DNA of 64,000 nucleotides from Tragulus kanchil (lineage: Eukaryota; Chordata; Mammalia; Artiodactyla; Tragulidae), in the NCBI GenBank assembly GCA_022376925.1, contig JAIOJX010000032.1:175943479-176007478 (forward strand), given 5' to 3'. Below the pieces are notes generated by a model. The model was not told where the DNA came from. It saw only the letters and a list, made by a program, of their open reading frames with translations, and searched no databases. Within the stretch, counting starts at the first letter, position 1, and each line of letters starts with the position of its first letter. Shown here piece after piece: positions 1 through 10,549 of the stretch. Both the position numbers and the translations under genes were made by a program.

Positions 1-285
1 AAAGCACTGCAACTATCGTTGTAATGAAAAGTTACTCATGTGCTTACTTCTGTTTACAACTCCCCTGTAATTGATTAGTTTACAGAATCCTCAGATGGGT
101 TTATTTTGTATTATGTTCAAATATTTTAGTTGTTATTAGAAAATAGTTGACTTATTCCATCTTGGCCAATTCCAAGATGGAATAACTTGCTTAAGAATTT
201 CTTTATAATATTTTGACTTAATTTTGCTTTTACCTGTATAACCTATTTATATGGTTCTCAAGTTAAAAGTATAATACAAGTTTGT
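1..285. other. AT-rich anonymous sequence
   Basis: No coding potential or recognised repeat. A short imperfect inverted repeat (ttccatcttgg near 156 and ccaagatggaa near 172) could form a small hairpin. Confidence 0.5.
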
Positions 286-664
286 TGTGTGTTGAACTGC
301 ATTCTCTCAAAAATCACATGTAGAAGCTTTAACCTCCAAAATCTTGGAATGTGACTGTCTCTGGAGACAGGGACTTTGAAAGCTAATTAAGCTAAACTGA
401 GGTCATTCAGTGTTCCCTAGTCCAGTCTAGACACCCTCATTGGCCTCTATGGACTCACAGAGAGACACGAGGTGGATGCAGAGCACTGGTTGTGTCAGGA
501 TGCAGTAAGACAACAGTCATCTGCAAGGAGAGAAGCCTCTGAGGAAACCAACCCTGCTGACACTTTGATCTTGAAATTCTGGATTTGTCAGACAATACGT
601 TTCTGTTGTTTAAGCCACCCCATCCGTGGTGCTTGCTTATGGCAGCCCTAACAAACTAATACAA
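286..664 (+). mobile_element. MLT1-type MaLR solo LTR
   Basis: The block follows the mammalian MaLR MLT1 LTR layout: a TGTG start, a middle with the gatgaggtcat-like segment (gaggtcattcagtg), and a 3' part with aaccaaccctgctgacac, ttctgttgtttaagccaccc and the terminal ggcagccctaacaaactaat. No internal region follows, so it is a solo LTR. It is old and diverged. The call rests on recognised consensus blocks, and the edges are approximate. Confidence 0.75.
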
Positions 665-859
665 GAAGGCTGCACCTTATTTTTTTTTCTTTCTCTCCCA
701 CACATTCTCTATTTGCTCAATGTTTACAATTTCCCTTCCTCCATGCTGCAATCTTCCACAAAATTCAGCTTTTTCTTTGGAACAACGTCTTAAGCTTGGT
801 ATCTGTATTTTCTCTTTATAGACAGGAAAACTGTTACAGCTGGTAAGCTGGATAGGTAA

Positions 860-1131
860 GCTGATAAAGAAGCTGAAGTTCCAATATTTTGGCCACCTGA
901 TGCAAAGAGGCAACTCATTGGAAAAGATACTGATGCTGGGAAAGATTGAGGGAAAGAGGAGAAGGGAATGACAGCAGACAAGATGGTAGATTAGCATCAC
1001 TGAGCCAATGGACATGAGTTTGAGCAAGCTCTGGAAGATGGTGAAGGACAGGGAAGCCTGAACTGACACAGTCCATGGGATCTCAAAGAGTTGGACACGA
1101 CTGAGCAGCTAAGCTGAATTGAACTGAAGAA
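860..1131 (+). mobile_element. BovB (RTE) LINE 3' fragment
   Basis: The sequence carries the diverged 3' part of the BovB second ORF (ggccacctgatgcaaagag, then a segment parallel to the Gly-Arg-rich tail) and the BovB 3' end with aaagagttggacacgactga and a gaattgaactgaa tail. It is 5'-truncated, as is usual for RTE elements, and the frame is broken. BovB is a horizontally acquired retrotransposon abundant in ruminants. Confidence 0.85.
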
Positions 1132-1899
1132 GGAGAGCTGACCCTGAAACATGGCTACATAGCCCCAGTACCTCCTGCCACATTGCTTGGCTTAGTTAAA
1201 CTCACAGACAAATATGAAGAAGGTAAATGTGTAAGCATGAGATTCCCTAGGTTCTCATTTAACTGCTGCTCAAAACCTGAAGTGTAATGTTAAAGAAAAA
1301 AAAAAAAATGCCATTTTAATTCACTGATCTTTTTTTTTTTTTTTTTAAAGCTATTGTTCATGCAGTCAGGGTGGTGCAGATCCCTTCCTGAAAATTTTTG
1401 ACAAACTCCAAGCACCATTCAGAAACATGAAGGGCTCTCAGCGGGACCTTGTTATTCTGAACATGAATACAAAGCCATTCCTTACAATACAACTTGATTT
1501 TGTATGGTGCCCCATTCAAGTAGGTCCCCCAATGGAAGCTCACGTATCCAGTTTTTAATCATATTTGAGTGATTTAATTTCAAACACACAACCACTTTTG
1601 CTTAATGCAACCTGCATTAGAAGAAAGGTTCCTTCCTGACAACCAAGTGAGATGATGACAAGGGTTTTATTCTGACTCTGACTCAATAGGCCACATTTTG
1701 CCTCTGATGAGGGGGTATAAATACCACCTAGGGGAGGGTGAATGAAGGGTGGCATGGGATTTTTCCATTTTGCCCCCTCTAGGAAGTACTTATGTGCTAA
1801 AATTATAGTATTGAATAACAACAAAAATGATCAAAAATGCCTAATTTTTTTTCCTCTCCTTGAAAAAAAAGTCATATTTACCTGCCAATAATAGAAAGG
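1132..1899. other. Anonymous sequence with A- and T-runs
   Basis: An A-run near 1296-1308 and a T-run near 1330-1346 lie close together and may mark tails of decayed retrotransposons. The open frames of 61 and 89 codons on the minus strand have no recognisable domain. Confidence 0.4.
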
Positions 1900-2000
1900 C
1901 AGCTTGGTAAAGGAGAGTGAACAGTAGATTGAGATTCTTAGTTCTTACTCTAGGCTCTGCCAATTAACTGACCAACCTTGCATTCTTAGACAAGTCAGTT
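1900..2000 (+). repeat. MIR-like fragment
   Basis: The order ggctctgccaattaactgacc followed by gacaagtcagttt resembles the MIR core (gctctgccacttactagctg ... gggcaagtca). It is short and diverged, so the call is tentative. Confidence 0.4.
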
Positions 2001-2790
2001 TTCTTCCATTATGTTCAGTTTCCATTACCTGGGGAAGTACCCTTCGAAGTATATGTTCTCTGTCCTGTTTCTTAACCCTTAGCTCTTTATTCTTACTCTT
2101 GGTGCTTGAGCACTTGAGAGTGTTCACTGATCCATAATCACTTAGGTTACAGATGTTCAAGGAGAAGCTCCTGTTTGAACAAATTTGTGAGCTAAAAATA
2201 TGGTGAGGCCATACAACTGGAAGGAAGGATAGGATTAATACACAGTTGAAACTGACACTAGAAATCAAGAATAGAGATTTTTTTACCCCAATAGTCTACT
2301 TTTGTGTATGGGTGATCAACAGAAACATACTGAATAATAATGAGGCACCCTCTTAGCAGGAAGATGTTCGTGTTGATGAATCACACAGACAGGAAGTGGC
2401 AGAGCCAGCATTTGACCTTAGCTGGTCTTGCCATAACAGGAGCCAGTTTAGCATGCTATTTCATGTCTCAATTTAAAGTAAAACTTTTCTGTCCCCAGAT
2501 CTGTTTCCTTGGCCATCCCTAGCTTCATGGAGTTCTTTCCATGACTCTACATCACTGGAATGGAGACGCAATGGGCCTGATTTTAAATAATTGTTATGGT
2601 CTACTGAATTCAGAGAACAATTGTTTTTATTTTATGGGGCATCTGTGACTTCTGTTGGTTGTTTACTTGGACTTCCACTCTCCTGTAATTGTGACCCTCT
2701 CCATTATAGTGGAACAAGATATCAGTGAGACTATCTGATGAGCCTGTTTTGTTAAGTGCAACTGATTTTCAGTTGCCCTAATTAAGAGCT

Positions 2791-2985
2791 TACTTGTGGT
2801 CTCAGATGGTAAAGAATCTGTCTGCAATGTGGGAAACCTGGGTTTGATCCCTGGGTTGGGAAGATCCCCTGGAGGAGGGTATGGCAACCCACACCAGGAT
2901 TCTTGACTGAAGAATCCCATGGACAGAGGAACCTGGCCTTCTATAGTCCATGGGATTGCAAAAAGTCAGACATGACTGAGTGACT
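2791..2985 (+). mobile_element. Bov-tA-type SINE (copy A of duplication 1)
   Basis: The tRNA-derived head (ggtctcagatggtaaagaat, aatgtgggaaacctgggttt, gatccctgggttgggaagat) runs into the BovB-derived tail (aaaagtcagacatgactgag). The same element reappears at about 3913-4107 because of the duplication, so it is one insertion, not two. Confidence 0.9.
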
Positions 2986-3912
2986 AAGAAAAGCACAACA
3001 CAAGAGATAAAAGAGAGATGAAGACTCTCCAGGGCCTTTCAGTACCATTGCCCTTGTCCACTCCTCATCCAGTGCCAGGCGGTACCTTCCAGCTCAAGTC
3101 CTGGCCTAGATCCTGACCCTTGAATTAAGCAACCTCTTATAGCTCCAAGGGCATACGTGTTGGTTCTTCCATTATGTTCAGTTTCCATTACCTGGGAAGT
3201 ACCCTTCAAGTATATGTTCTCTGTCCTGTTTCTTAACCCTTAGCTCTTTATTCTTATTTTTAGGTTAAAAAAGAATGTTCAAGGAGAAGCTCCTGTTTGA
3301 ACAAATTTGTGAGCTAAAAATATGGTGAGGCCATACAACTGGAAGGAAGGATAGGATTAATACACAGTTGAAACTGACACTAGAAATCAAGAATAGAGAT
3401 TTTTTTACCCCAATAGTCTACTTTTGTGTATGGGTGATCAACAGAAACATACTGAATAATAATGAGGCACCCTCTTAGCAGGAAGATGTTCGTGTTGATG
3501 AATCACACAGACAGGAAGTGGCAGAGCCAGCATTTGACCTTAGCTGGTCTTGCCATAACAGGAGCCAGTTTAGCATGCTATTTCATGTCTCAATTTAAAG
3601 TAAAACTTTTCTGTCCCCAGATCTGTTTCCTTGGCCATCCCTAGCTTCATGGAGTTCTTTCCATGACTCTACATCACTGGAATGGAGACGCAATGGGCCT
3701 GATTTTAAATAATTGTTATGGTCTACTGAATTCAGAGAACAATTGTTTTTATTTTATGGGGCATCTGTGACTTCTGTTGGTTGTTTACTTGGACTTCCAC
3801 TCTCCTGTAATTGTGACCCTCTCCATTATAGTGGAACAAGATATCAGTGAGACTATCTGATGAGCCTGTTTTGTTAAGTGCAACTGATTTTCAGTTGCCC
3901 TAATTAAGAGCT

Positions 3913-4107
3913 TACTTGTGGTCTCAGATGGTAAAGAATCTGTCTGCAATGTGGGAAACCTGGGTTTGATCCCTGGGTTGGGAAGATCCCCTGGAGGAGG
4001 GTATGGCAACCCACACCAGGATTCTTGACTGAAGAATCCCATGGACAGAGGAACCTGGCCTTCTATAGTCCATGGGATTGCAAAAAGTCAGACATGACTG
4101 AGTGACT
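3913..4107 (+). mobile_element. Bov-tA-type SINE (copy B of duplication 1)
   Basis: No difference from the copy at 2791 was seen by eye. It should not be counted as an independent SINE insertion. Confidence 0.9.
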
Positions 4108-4290
4108 AAGAAAAGCACAACACAAGAGATAAAAGAGAGATGAAGACTCTCCAGGGCCTTTCAGTACCATTGCCCTTGTCCACTCCTCATCCAGTGCCAG
4201 GCGGTACCTTCCAGCTCAAGTCCTGGCCTAGATCCTGACCCTTGAATTAAGCAACCTCTTATAGCTCCAAGGGCATACGTGTTGGTTCTT

Positions 4291-4820
4291 ATTTTCACAG
4301 ACTTTGATCCTTGGGACTTTCTATGCCTTTGGTTCAATCTTAATTCTGGCTTATTTAGCTTGTTTTTGCCGAATACCCACATCCCCCAGCAAACTAAGCA
4401 ACTCAGAACCTAACCACAGCTACTGACAAATTTCACTCTGCCTTTGATCCCTAGAGGTAGGGTTTCTTGGATCATATTTCCCTACTGTCATTCTAATTAT
4501 ATTCCAGGAAATCATCCTAAATCTTTGACGGGAGGAATTTAAGAACACTGGGGCGATAGACTACCTTTTGGGAACTATGTGGCTTTTCCCAACAGTAACA
4601 AAGAACGTTTCAGTTCTTCAACACCAACTAGATGTCCAACAGTTCTCTCCAGTTCTGACACTACCTGATGTTAGTACAGTTCCCACAGGTTGAGGACTCA
4701 GTCTCGCAGGACTGCCTCACTTAAGATACCAGGTACAAATGGGGTCCCCAGGCAACTCATATGTCTACCTGGCCAACTACAAATTTAGAAGTTTGCATAG
4801 CTTCTGTAAAATGATGGTCT
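4291..4820. other. Anonymous sequence
   Basis: Unique sequence without a recognised repeat, simple repeat or plausible exon. A 73-codon minus-strand frame across the duplication edge has no recognisable domain. Confidence 0.4.
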
Positions 4821-5250
4821 AGATGAAGCACAAGCTGGAATCAAGATTGCCAGAAGAAATATCAATAACCTCTGGTATGCAGATAACATCACTGCAATGG
4901 CAGAAAGTAAAGAGGAACTAAAGAACCTCTTGATGAAGGTGAAAGAGAAGACTGAAAACGCTGGCTTAAAATTCAACATTCAAAAAACTAAGATGATGCC
5001 ATCACTTAACAGTAAATAGATTGGGAAAAAATGGAAACAGTGACAGGCTATATTTTCTTTGGGTTCAAAATCACTGTAGTTGGTGACTGCAGCCGTGAGA
5101 TTAAAAAACTCATTCTCCTTGGAAGAAAAACTATGACAAGCCTAGACAACATGCTAAAAGGCAGAGATATTTCTTCTCCTACAAAGGTGACTGCAGCCAT
5201 GAGATTAAAAGACTCATGTTCCTTGGAAGAAAAGCACACCTAGTTAAATC
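4821..5250 (+). pseudogene. BovB (RTE) reverse transcriptase fragment, dead
   Basis: Translation shows the BovB RT palm and thumb: a GIKIARRNINNL-like stretch, then the catalytic box read as YADN where the RT family has YADD, then AESKEELKNLLMKVKE and FNIQKTKMM. A stop follows near 5018, and the frame resumes at 5031 with ETVTGYIFFGFKIT and LLGRKTM. The Asp-to-Asn change in the metal-binding box and the internal stop show it is inactive. A short segment (5084-5130) is repeated at 5187-5235, inside the element. It is 5'- and 3'-truncated. Confidence 0.9.
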
Positions 5251-5480
5251 ATTGGTGATGTGACTCAATCTCCAGCTCCTCTCTTCTCCAGCTAGAAGCA
5301 TTGAATCAACCTGTGAATTTTTCCTTACACCACAGGCAACTATTAACATTTAAACTCATGTGCATTCACCCCAGTCAAGATTCCAGAGAGTGATTCATAT
5401 CACTGGGCAGTGGACAAACCCTTTTTCAACATGCAGGACCCCTGCAAGAACTGGAAAGAGGTTCAACTTAGGATCAAGTG

Positions 5481-5687
5481 GGCTTTCCTAGGATCTCAGA
5501 CTTTAAAGAATCTGCTTGTAATGCAGGAGACCTGGGTTTGATCACTGGAGGATCCGCTGGAGAAGGGAATAGATACCCACTCCAGTATTCTTGCCTGGAG
5601 AATCCCATGGATGGAGGAGCCTGGTGGGCTACAAGTGCATAGGGTTGCAAGGAATCAGACACAACTGGGCAACTTTCAGTTTCACTG
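5481..5687 (+). mobile_element. Bov-tA-type SINE
   Basis: Head blocks ttaaagaatctgcttgtaat and ggagacctgggtttgatc are followed by cactccagtattcttgcctg, gagaatcccatggatggagg and a tail with gaatcagacacaactgggca. A single, unduplicated insertion. Confidence 0.92.
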
Positions 5688-6369
5688 AGGGTCAAGCATG
5701 AGAGACTGTCAGTTTCCGAGATGTCCTGTGTACCTGTTACATGCCAGGTGCTAGGTGAGGCTGTGAGATTATACCTGGGCATTATATAAAGCTACTGTCT
5801 TCTAGCAGCTGTGCTTACAGGAGGCATGCAGTACTCATGCTGTGTCTTCAGTTTGCCCCAGAATATTCCTCCTGGCTGTAGAATAAGACATGTCAGAAGA
5901 CCAGTGTGTATGGGAGGAACAAGGTCCAAAGGGAAGCACAAGGAACAGAAGGAGAAAACACAGAATAAATAGAACCTAAGGAGAAGAAATGAGGCAAATG
6001 GCTTCCCTCTTTGAAACACTGAAATCCAAGATGTGGGTCCATCGGACCATAGGAAAGCCACAGGATGTCCTTAAGGAGGGTGAGGATGTTTGATTGTGGG
6101 CTGGGGGACCGTAGGTCTCTGGATTCAGAGCTCTTGTTTCCTGATGTGTCTTTCTTTGAGTGCACTTCACAGTCAATGATCCAGTGACTCCTGGAGACCC
6201 AGTCTTTGCATTTACCCTGGGTGGCACTTTGGGAAATGCAGTAAGCAAGGCTCTATCCTTTCAATATGTGTGTTGCTGTATGAATTTTAGAGTAGAAACA
6301 AGCTATCTTTTTTTCTCTTTTTCCATGTTATCATGCCTATTGTGACAGAGGTGGGAACATCAGGGGTCA
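5688..6369. other. Anonymous sequence
   Basis: Three overlapping minus-strand frames of about 90 codons occupy 5792-6248 but have no domain, no related family that I recognise and no splice context. I see no annotated element here. Confidence 0.35.
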
Positions 6370-6640
6370 GGAGGTGGGATGAATTGGGAGCTTGGGATCG
6401 ACATATACACACAACCATATGTAAAATAGCTCACTAGCAGGAACTTGCTCTATAGCATAGGGTTCTCAGCTCAGTGCTTGGTGATGACCAAGATGGGTAG
6501 GATGCTAGGGGTTGTGTAAGGTCCAAGAGGGGAGGGATATATGTACACAGATAGCTCGTTCACTTCATTGCACAGCAGAAACTAACACAACATTGTAAAG
6601 TAACCATAACCCAATAAATCAAATAAATTATTGGAATAAA
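6370..6640 (+). mobile_element. L1 3' end (artiodactyl type)
   Basis: The 3'-UTR landmarks occur in order: gatgaattgggagcttggga, an acatatacacac block, a diverged ctctatagcatagggttctc, then gcacagcagaaactaacaca and acattgtaaagtaacc with an A/T-rich end. Only the terminal part is present, as in a 5'-truncated insertion. Confidence 0.85.
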
Positions 6641-7002
6641 AGTCTATACTTTAAGGACAGTACTCATAAAAGATGGGACTCTGACTCCACCAGGTGTCCA
6701 AATCTCCTGCCTTCTCCCTGTTTTCACATCACTGCAACCACCCTGGCCTGTGGGATGTTTCACCAACAAAACAAGCACTTCCCAGGGCTTCAGTACCAAA
6801 AGCTCCCTTCCAGTAGTTCTGTTCGCAATATTCGGACGATCTACTCCCAAGCTGGATTTAGATATTGACTCAAATGTAGCCCCAAGTGGCATTCCCTGCC
6901 TTCCATGTACCAAGTGCACCATCTCTCACACACATCACGTCTACCCTCTGATTCTGAGTTTCCTTTTTATACCACAATATAATTTAAATATGTAGCCACA
7001 TA
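6641..7002. other. Anonymous sequence
   Basis: An 81-codon plus frame and a 92-codon minus frame overlap between 6644 and 6995. Neither shows a recognisable domain, and I assign no function. Confidence 0.35.
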
Positions 7003-7630
7003 TCTCTGCGTTAAAACAAATTTCATGGAAAATTATTTGATGACCTTAATTTATGGCAGAATCTAACAGAAAGTACATAACTACTTGATAAATGATAGCT
7101 GTGTTTGTTGTTTATGCTGTGAGAGATACAGCAATTCTGGTAGGAGGACTGAACTAAAGAAGGACAGTCAGCCTGTAGGGTGGATGGTGGCCTAAGGACT
7201 TTGCCTTCCTTAAACCTTGCTCATTTGTCTTTGGGGATGGAATGGGGGATCCTGAGACAGAAGCAGTTCTTAGAGAGATAATTTGTAGGAAAATAACTGC
7301 TGGGTCCTTTCAGAGTATGTGTGCACAAGTTCCTTATGCTGAAGGCATAAAAATAATACTCAGAGTTCCAGTGCTTGGGAAAAACAACCAGTTCAGGAGC
7401 CCAGAAGTCTTGTGATTCCTGGTCTTTCTCGATGGGTTTGAAACTACCCAGGGAGTGGACAAACAGCTAATTATCCAGTCTTCTCTTTTCACAGGTGTCT
7501 CCCTACAGTAAATCCTCCATGTCTTGGGTAAACAGAGAGGCTCTTACCTTTGTTTTTTGTGGGTGAGGCCATGAAACTGAGACATTCTGACAACATTTTC
7601 ATGGTTTCTGTTTTGTCTTTGGTATTCCCC

Positions 7631-7750
7631 AGGCAATAAGACTGGAGTGGGTAATCATTCCTTTCTCCAGGGGATCTTCCTAACCCAGGGATCAAACCTG
7701 TGTCTCCTGCATTATAGGGAGATTCTTTACAGTTTTTGCCACTAAGTAAG
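7631..7750 (-). mobile_element. Partial Bov-tA-type SINE, antisense (also at 8759-8878)
   Basis: Read on the minus strand it gives the SINE head: gtaaagaatctccctataat, gcaggagacacaggtttgat, ccctgggttaggaagatccc. Only the head half is present. The second copy at 8759-8878 is created by duplication 2. Confidence 0.85.
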
Positions 7751-7757
7751 CCTATAT

Positions 7758-7818
7758 ATATAATCTGCCTGCTGATGCTGTCACAAAGAATGGGGATATG
7801 GCTGAGAGACTGAGCAAA

Positions 7819-7856
<38 letters not shown>
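7758..7856 (+). repeat. Sense SINE remnant ending in (CA)18 (also at 8886-8984)
   Basis: Next to the antisense SINE head is a sense fragment with aatctgcctgctgatgc and gtcacaaagaatgg ... gagagactgag, resembling the head and tail of a Bov-tA SINE with its middle deleted. It runs into 18 CA units at 7821-7856. The CA tract probably grew from the SINE tail. The copy at 8949-8984 also has 18 units. Confidence 0.6.
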
Positions 7857-7858
<2 letters not shown>

Positions 7859-8946
7859 GCTTGAAGAATAAAGGAATGTATCTCACATTTGGGAAGTGCA
7901 GATCTAGTAGGCTATATCAGGGACTGCGCTTTAGTTCTCTTCTATTCTTTTGCCTCCTTCTGGTGTGACAGCTTCATTCTCAGGGTATTTCTAGTCATTT
8001 ACAGATTCTGAATGACAGATTTTCCAGGAGGATTTTAGAGTCCATCCACAGATTCTGAATCTCCAAGACAGAATGTTTCCAGGAGGAAGAGTAAGAAGGC
8101 TGCCCACCCAACGATAGACGAATTAAACCAAGTCTCTGCGTTAAAACAAATTTCATGGAAAATTATTTGATGACCTTAATTTATGGCAGAATCTAACAGA
8201 AAGTACATAACTACTTGATAAATGATAGCTGTGTTTGTTGTTTATGCTGTGAGAGATACAGCAATTCTGGTAGGAGGACTGAACTAAAGAAGGACAGTCA
8301 GCCTGTAGGGTGGATGGTGGCCTAAGGACTTTGCCTTCCTTAAACCTTGCTCATTTGTCTTTGGGGATGGAATGGGGGATCCTGAGACAGAAGCAGTTCT
8401 TAGAGAGATAATTTGTAGGAAAATAACTGCTGGGTCCTTTCAGAGTATGTGTGCACAAGTTCCTTATGCTGAAGGCATAAAAATAATACTCAGAGTTCCA
8501 GTGCTTGGAAAAGCACCAGTTCAGGAGCCCAGAAGTCTTGTGATTCCTGGTCTTTCTCGATGGGTTTGAAACTACCCAGGGAGTGGACAAACAGCTAATT
8601 ATCCAGTCTTCTCTTTTCACAGGTGTCTCCCTACAGTAAATCCTCCATGTCTTGGGTAAACAGAGAGGCTCTTACCTTTGTTTTTTGTGGGTGAGGCCAT
8701 GAAACTGAGACATTCTGACAACATTTTCATGGTTTCTGTTTTGTCTTTGGTATTCCCCAGGCAATAAGACTGGAGTGGGTAATCATTCCTTTCTCCAGGG
8801 GATCTTCCTAACCCAGGGATCAAACCTGTGTCTCCTGCATTATAGGGAGATTCTTTACAGTTTTTGCCACTAAGTAAGCCTATATATATAATCTGCCTGC
8901 TGATGCTGTCACAAAGAATGGGGATATGGCTGAGAGACTGAGCAAA

Positions 8947-8986
<40 letters not shown>

Positions 8987-9190
8987 GCTTGAAGAATAAA
9001 GGAATGTATCTCACATTTGGGAAGTGCAGATCTAGTAGGCTATATCAGGGACTGCGCTTTAGTTCTCTTCTATTCTTTTGCCTCCTTCTGGTGTGACAGC
9101 TTCATTCTCAGGGTATTTCTAGTCATTTACAGATTCTGAATCTCCAAGACAGAATGTTTCCAGGAGGAAGAGTAAGAAGGCTGCCCACCC

Positions 9191-9549
9191 CCCACATCAT
9201 AGGTCACCTATAAGTGATACCAAGCTCTGATCTGTCACAGCCTGGGCTCCTGAGTGCCTAGAGGGATAGAACGAACATTATAAACTGTGACACTGCAGCT
9301 CTCATATCTGGGGTCTTGTCTACCCTTGTGAGTCACAAGAGTTGGCAGAGGATGGAGTGGAACATCTGAATGGAAAGTAGATTTTTTTACTAAGAAGGGA
9401 GTGAGAGATGGGTGTATCATTTCTATGTACAGTTGAGAAAAGTGAAACTCACTCACATTAAGTAACATGTCCACACAGTACAGTAGTACTACCTGACCAT
9501 GCAACAAGTGGTAGACTGAAATTTGTACCCATGTTAGTCTGTTCCAAAG
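9191..9549 (-). repeat. Unique sequence ending in an antisense MIR
   Basis: The segment from about 9430 to 9548 resembles a reversed MIR core: gaaaagtgaaactcactcac, attaagtaacatgtccacac, then ctgttccaaagcctttg. The part before 9430 is anonymous. Confidence 0.5.
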
Positions 9550-9564
9550 CCTTTGTTTAAGGAA

Positions 9565-9640
9565 ACATAAGGAAGAAAAAATGGGGGGAGGGAGGTATGA
9601 AAGAGGGAAAATAGCGAAGAGAGGGAAAGAAAGAATGAAA
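9565..9640 (+). repeat. Purine-rich tract (also at about 10665-10742)
   Basis: An almost uninterrupted run of A and G with G6-7 stretches and gaaagaaagaatgaaag at the end. It is low-complexity sequence with no evident function. The small length differences between copies are typical of such tracts. Confidence 0.6.
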
Positions 9641-10549
9641 GAAGTCATAAGCTTCCTCCTCCAGCAGGCCAGCTTAAGAACCAACTACACCATGTGGTTT
9701 TCCAGTTCATTACTCCTTGGCAGCAGCAAGTTCTCATTTGTGAGAAGAAAACAATGACTTTAAAAGGCTCATAAAGATTCTTGGACATCAACAGAGACTT
9801 CCCCAAACATAATTTCATTATACTGGGAGGAAAGTGAATCTGCTCTTTTCAGAGACACTCTTCACTTCCAGTTATATTAATTTACAAATAAACAGAAAAC
9901 AAGTGTCCTGTAGTTGGCTGAACTCCAGATATTAGAGGAAGAAAATAGCTGAAGCAATTCAACTAAAGTCAGACATGGCAGACTATCCCTGGACTTGACT
10001 TTTAAAGAAGCTTCCAGATTTATAATTTTATTCTGAGGTGAGATCCCTTAGAACCTGAGAATATTAATAAATTTTAGGAGAAAGGACAGTTTCCTTCAGA
10101 CCTCTGAGACAACCTGGCCCGTGTCTTTCTGCTGTGATGTTATCATTACCGAGGTGTCATGGGTGTAGGCTAAGATTGGGAATGAGGGGACCCTGTGGGC
10201 ACAGTGCCAGGCCCTAAGGATGCTATTTGAATAGGTGTGAGCCCATGGACCTGATGCTTCGGGTAAGCTGGTTTCACAAGACTTCAGATGGTCGGCCTTA
10301 GTACTCAAAGTTAAATCTTCAGGTAATTTGGCTTCATTTTGGAAGAGTCCTCACATGTGCCTAGGACTGCAGGAACCGGTGTCCCCTAGGTTAAATTCTG
10401 AAAGGAACAGGGTAGGTATTCAGAGCCCTGGGTAATTAGGACAAGATGATGGGAAAAACACAGAGGAGATTATGCTTCCATCAGAAGGTCTATGCCCTGA
10501 GAGAGATAAGGATAAAGGATGGCTACTACCTAGACAGCATATTTCATAC
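9641..10549. other. Anonymous sequence inside duplication 3 (also at 10743-11650)
   Basis: No recognised repeat and no domain-bearing frame. The identical 60- and 70-codon minus-strand frames in both copies appear only because the DNA is duplicated. They are not evidence of a conserved gene family. Confidence 0.4.

Larger units (their letters stand above)
2001..4290 (+). repeat. Direct tandem duplication 1 (about 1.13 kb unit)
   Basis: Copy A is 2001-3168 and copy B 3164-4290, joined through the shared bases ttctt at 3164-3168. The interior is identical over about 1 kb. Near the start of copy B (about 3235-3275), roughly 40 bases are missing and the local sequence is scrambled relative to copy A. 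Both copies contain the same Bov-tA SINE. The pattern fits two unmerged overlapping contig ends with poor sequence at one tip; a true tandem duplication is the alternative. Confidence 0.97.
7003..9190 (+). repeat. Direct tandem duplication 2 (about 1.1 kb unit)
   Basis: Copy A is 7003-8109 and copy B 8133-9190, separated by 23 bases at 8110-8132 that match neither flank. Near its 3' tip, copy A carries about 50 extra bases (8001-8050) that look like a scrambled repeat of acagattctgaat-type sequence absent from copy B. The (CA) tract is 18 units in both copies. The extra bases and filler sit at the junction, as expected for an unmerged contig end. Confidence 0.97.

Noticed and set aside
156..183. 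Short hairpin ttccatcttgg/ccaagatggaa as a regulatory structure or terminator
   Set aside because: An isolated short inverted repeat in AT-rich mammalian DNA with no associated gene; such matches are common by chance.
272..665. Nine-base repeat taatacaag on both sides of the MLT1 LTR as a target duplication
   Set aside because: The right copy is part of the MLT1 terminal consensus, and MaLR elements make shorter duplications, so the match is probably chance.
2791..2860. tRNA gene
   Set aside because: The tRNA-like head belongs to a SINE with a BovB-derived tail and shows no intact cloverleaf.
2663..4118. 85- and 64-codon minus frames present twice
   Set aside because: They lie on the antisense strand of a Bov-tA SINE inside duplication 1.
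7489..8982. 121-codon minus frames beginning with Cys-Val repeats
   Set aside because: The start is a translation of the (CA)18 tract and the middle of an antisense SINE.
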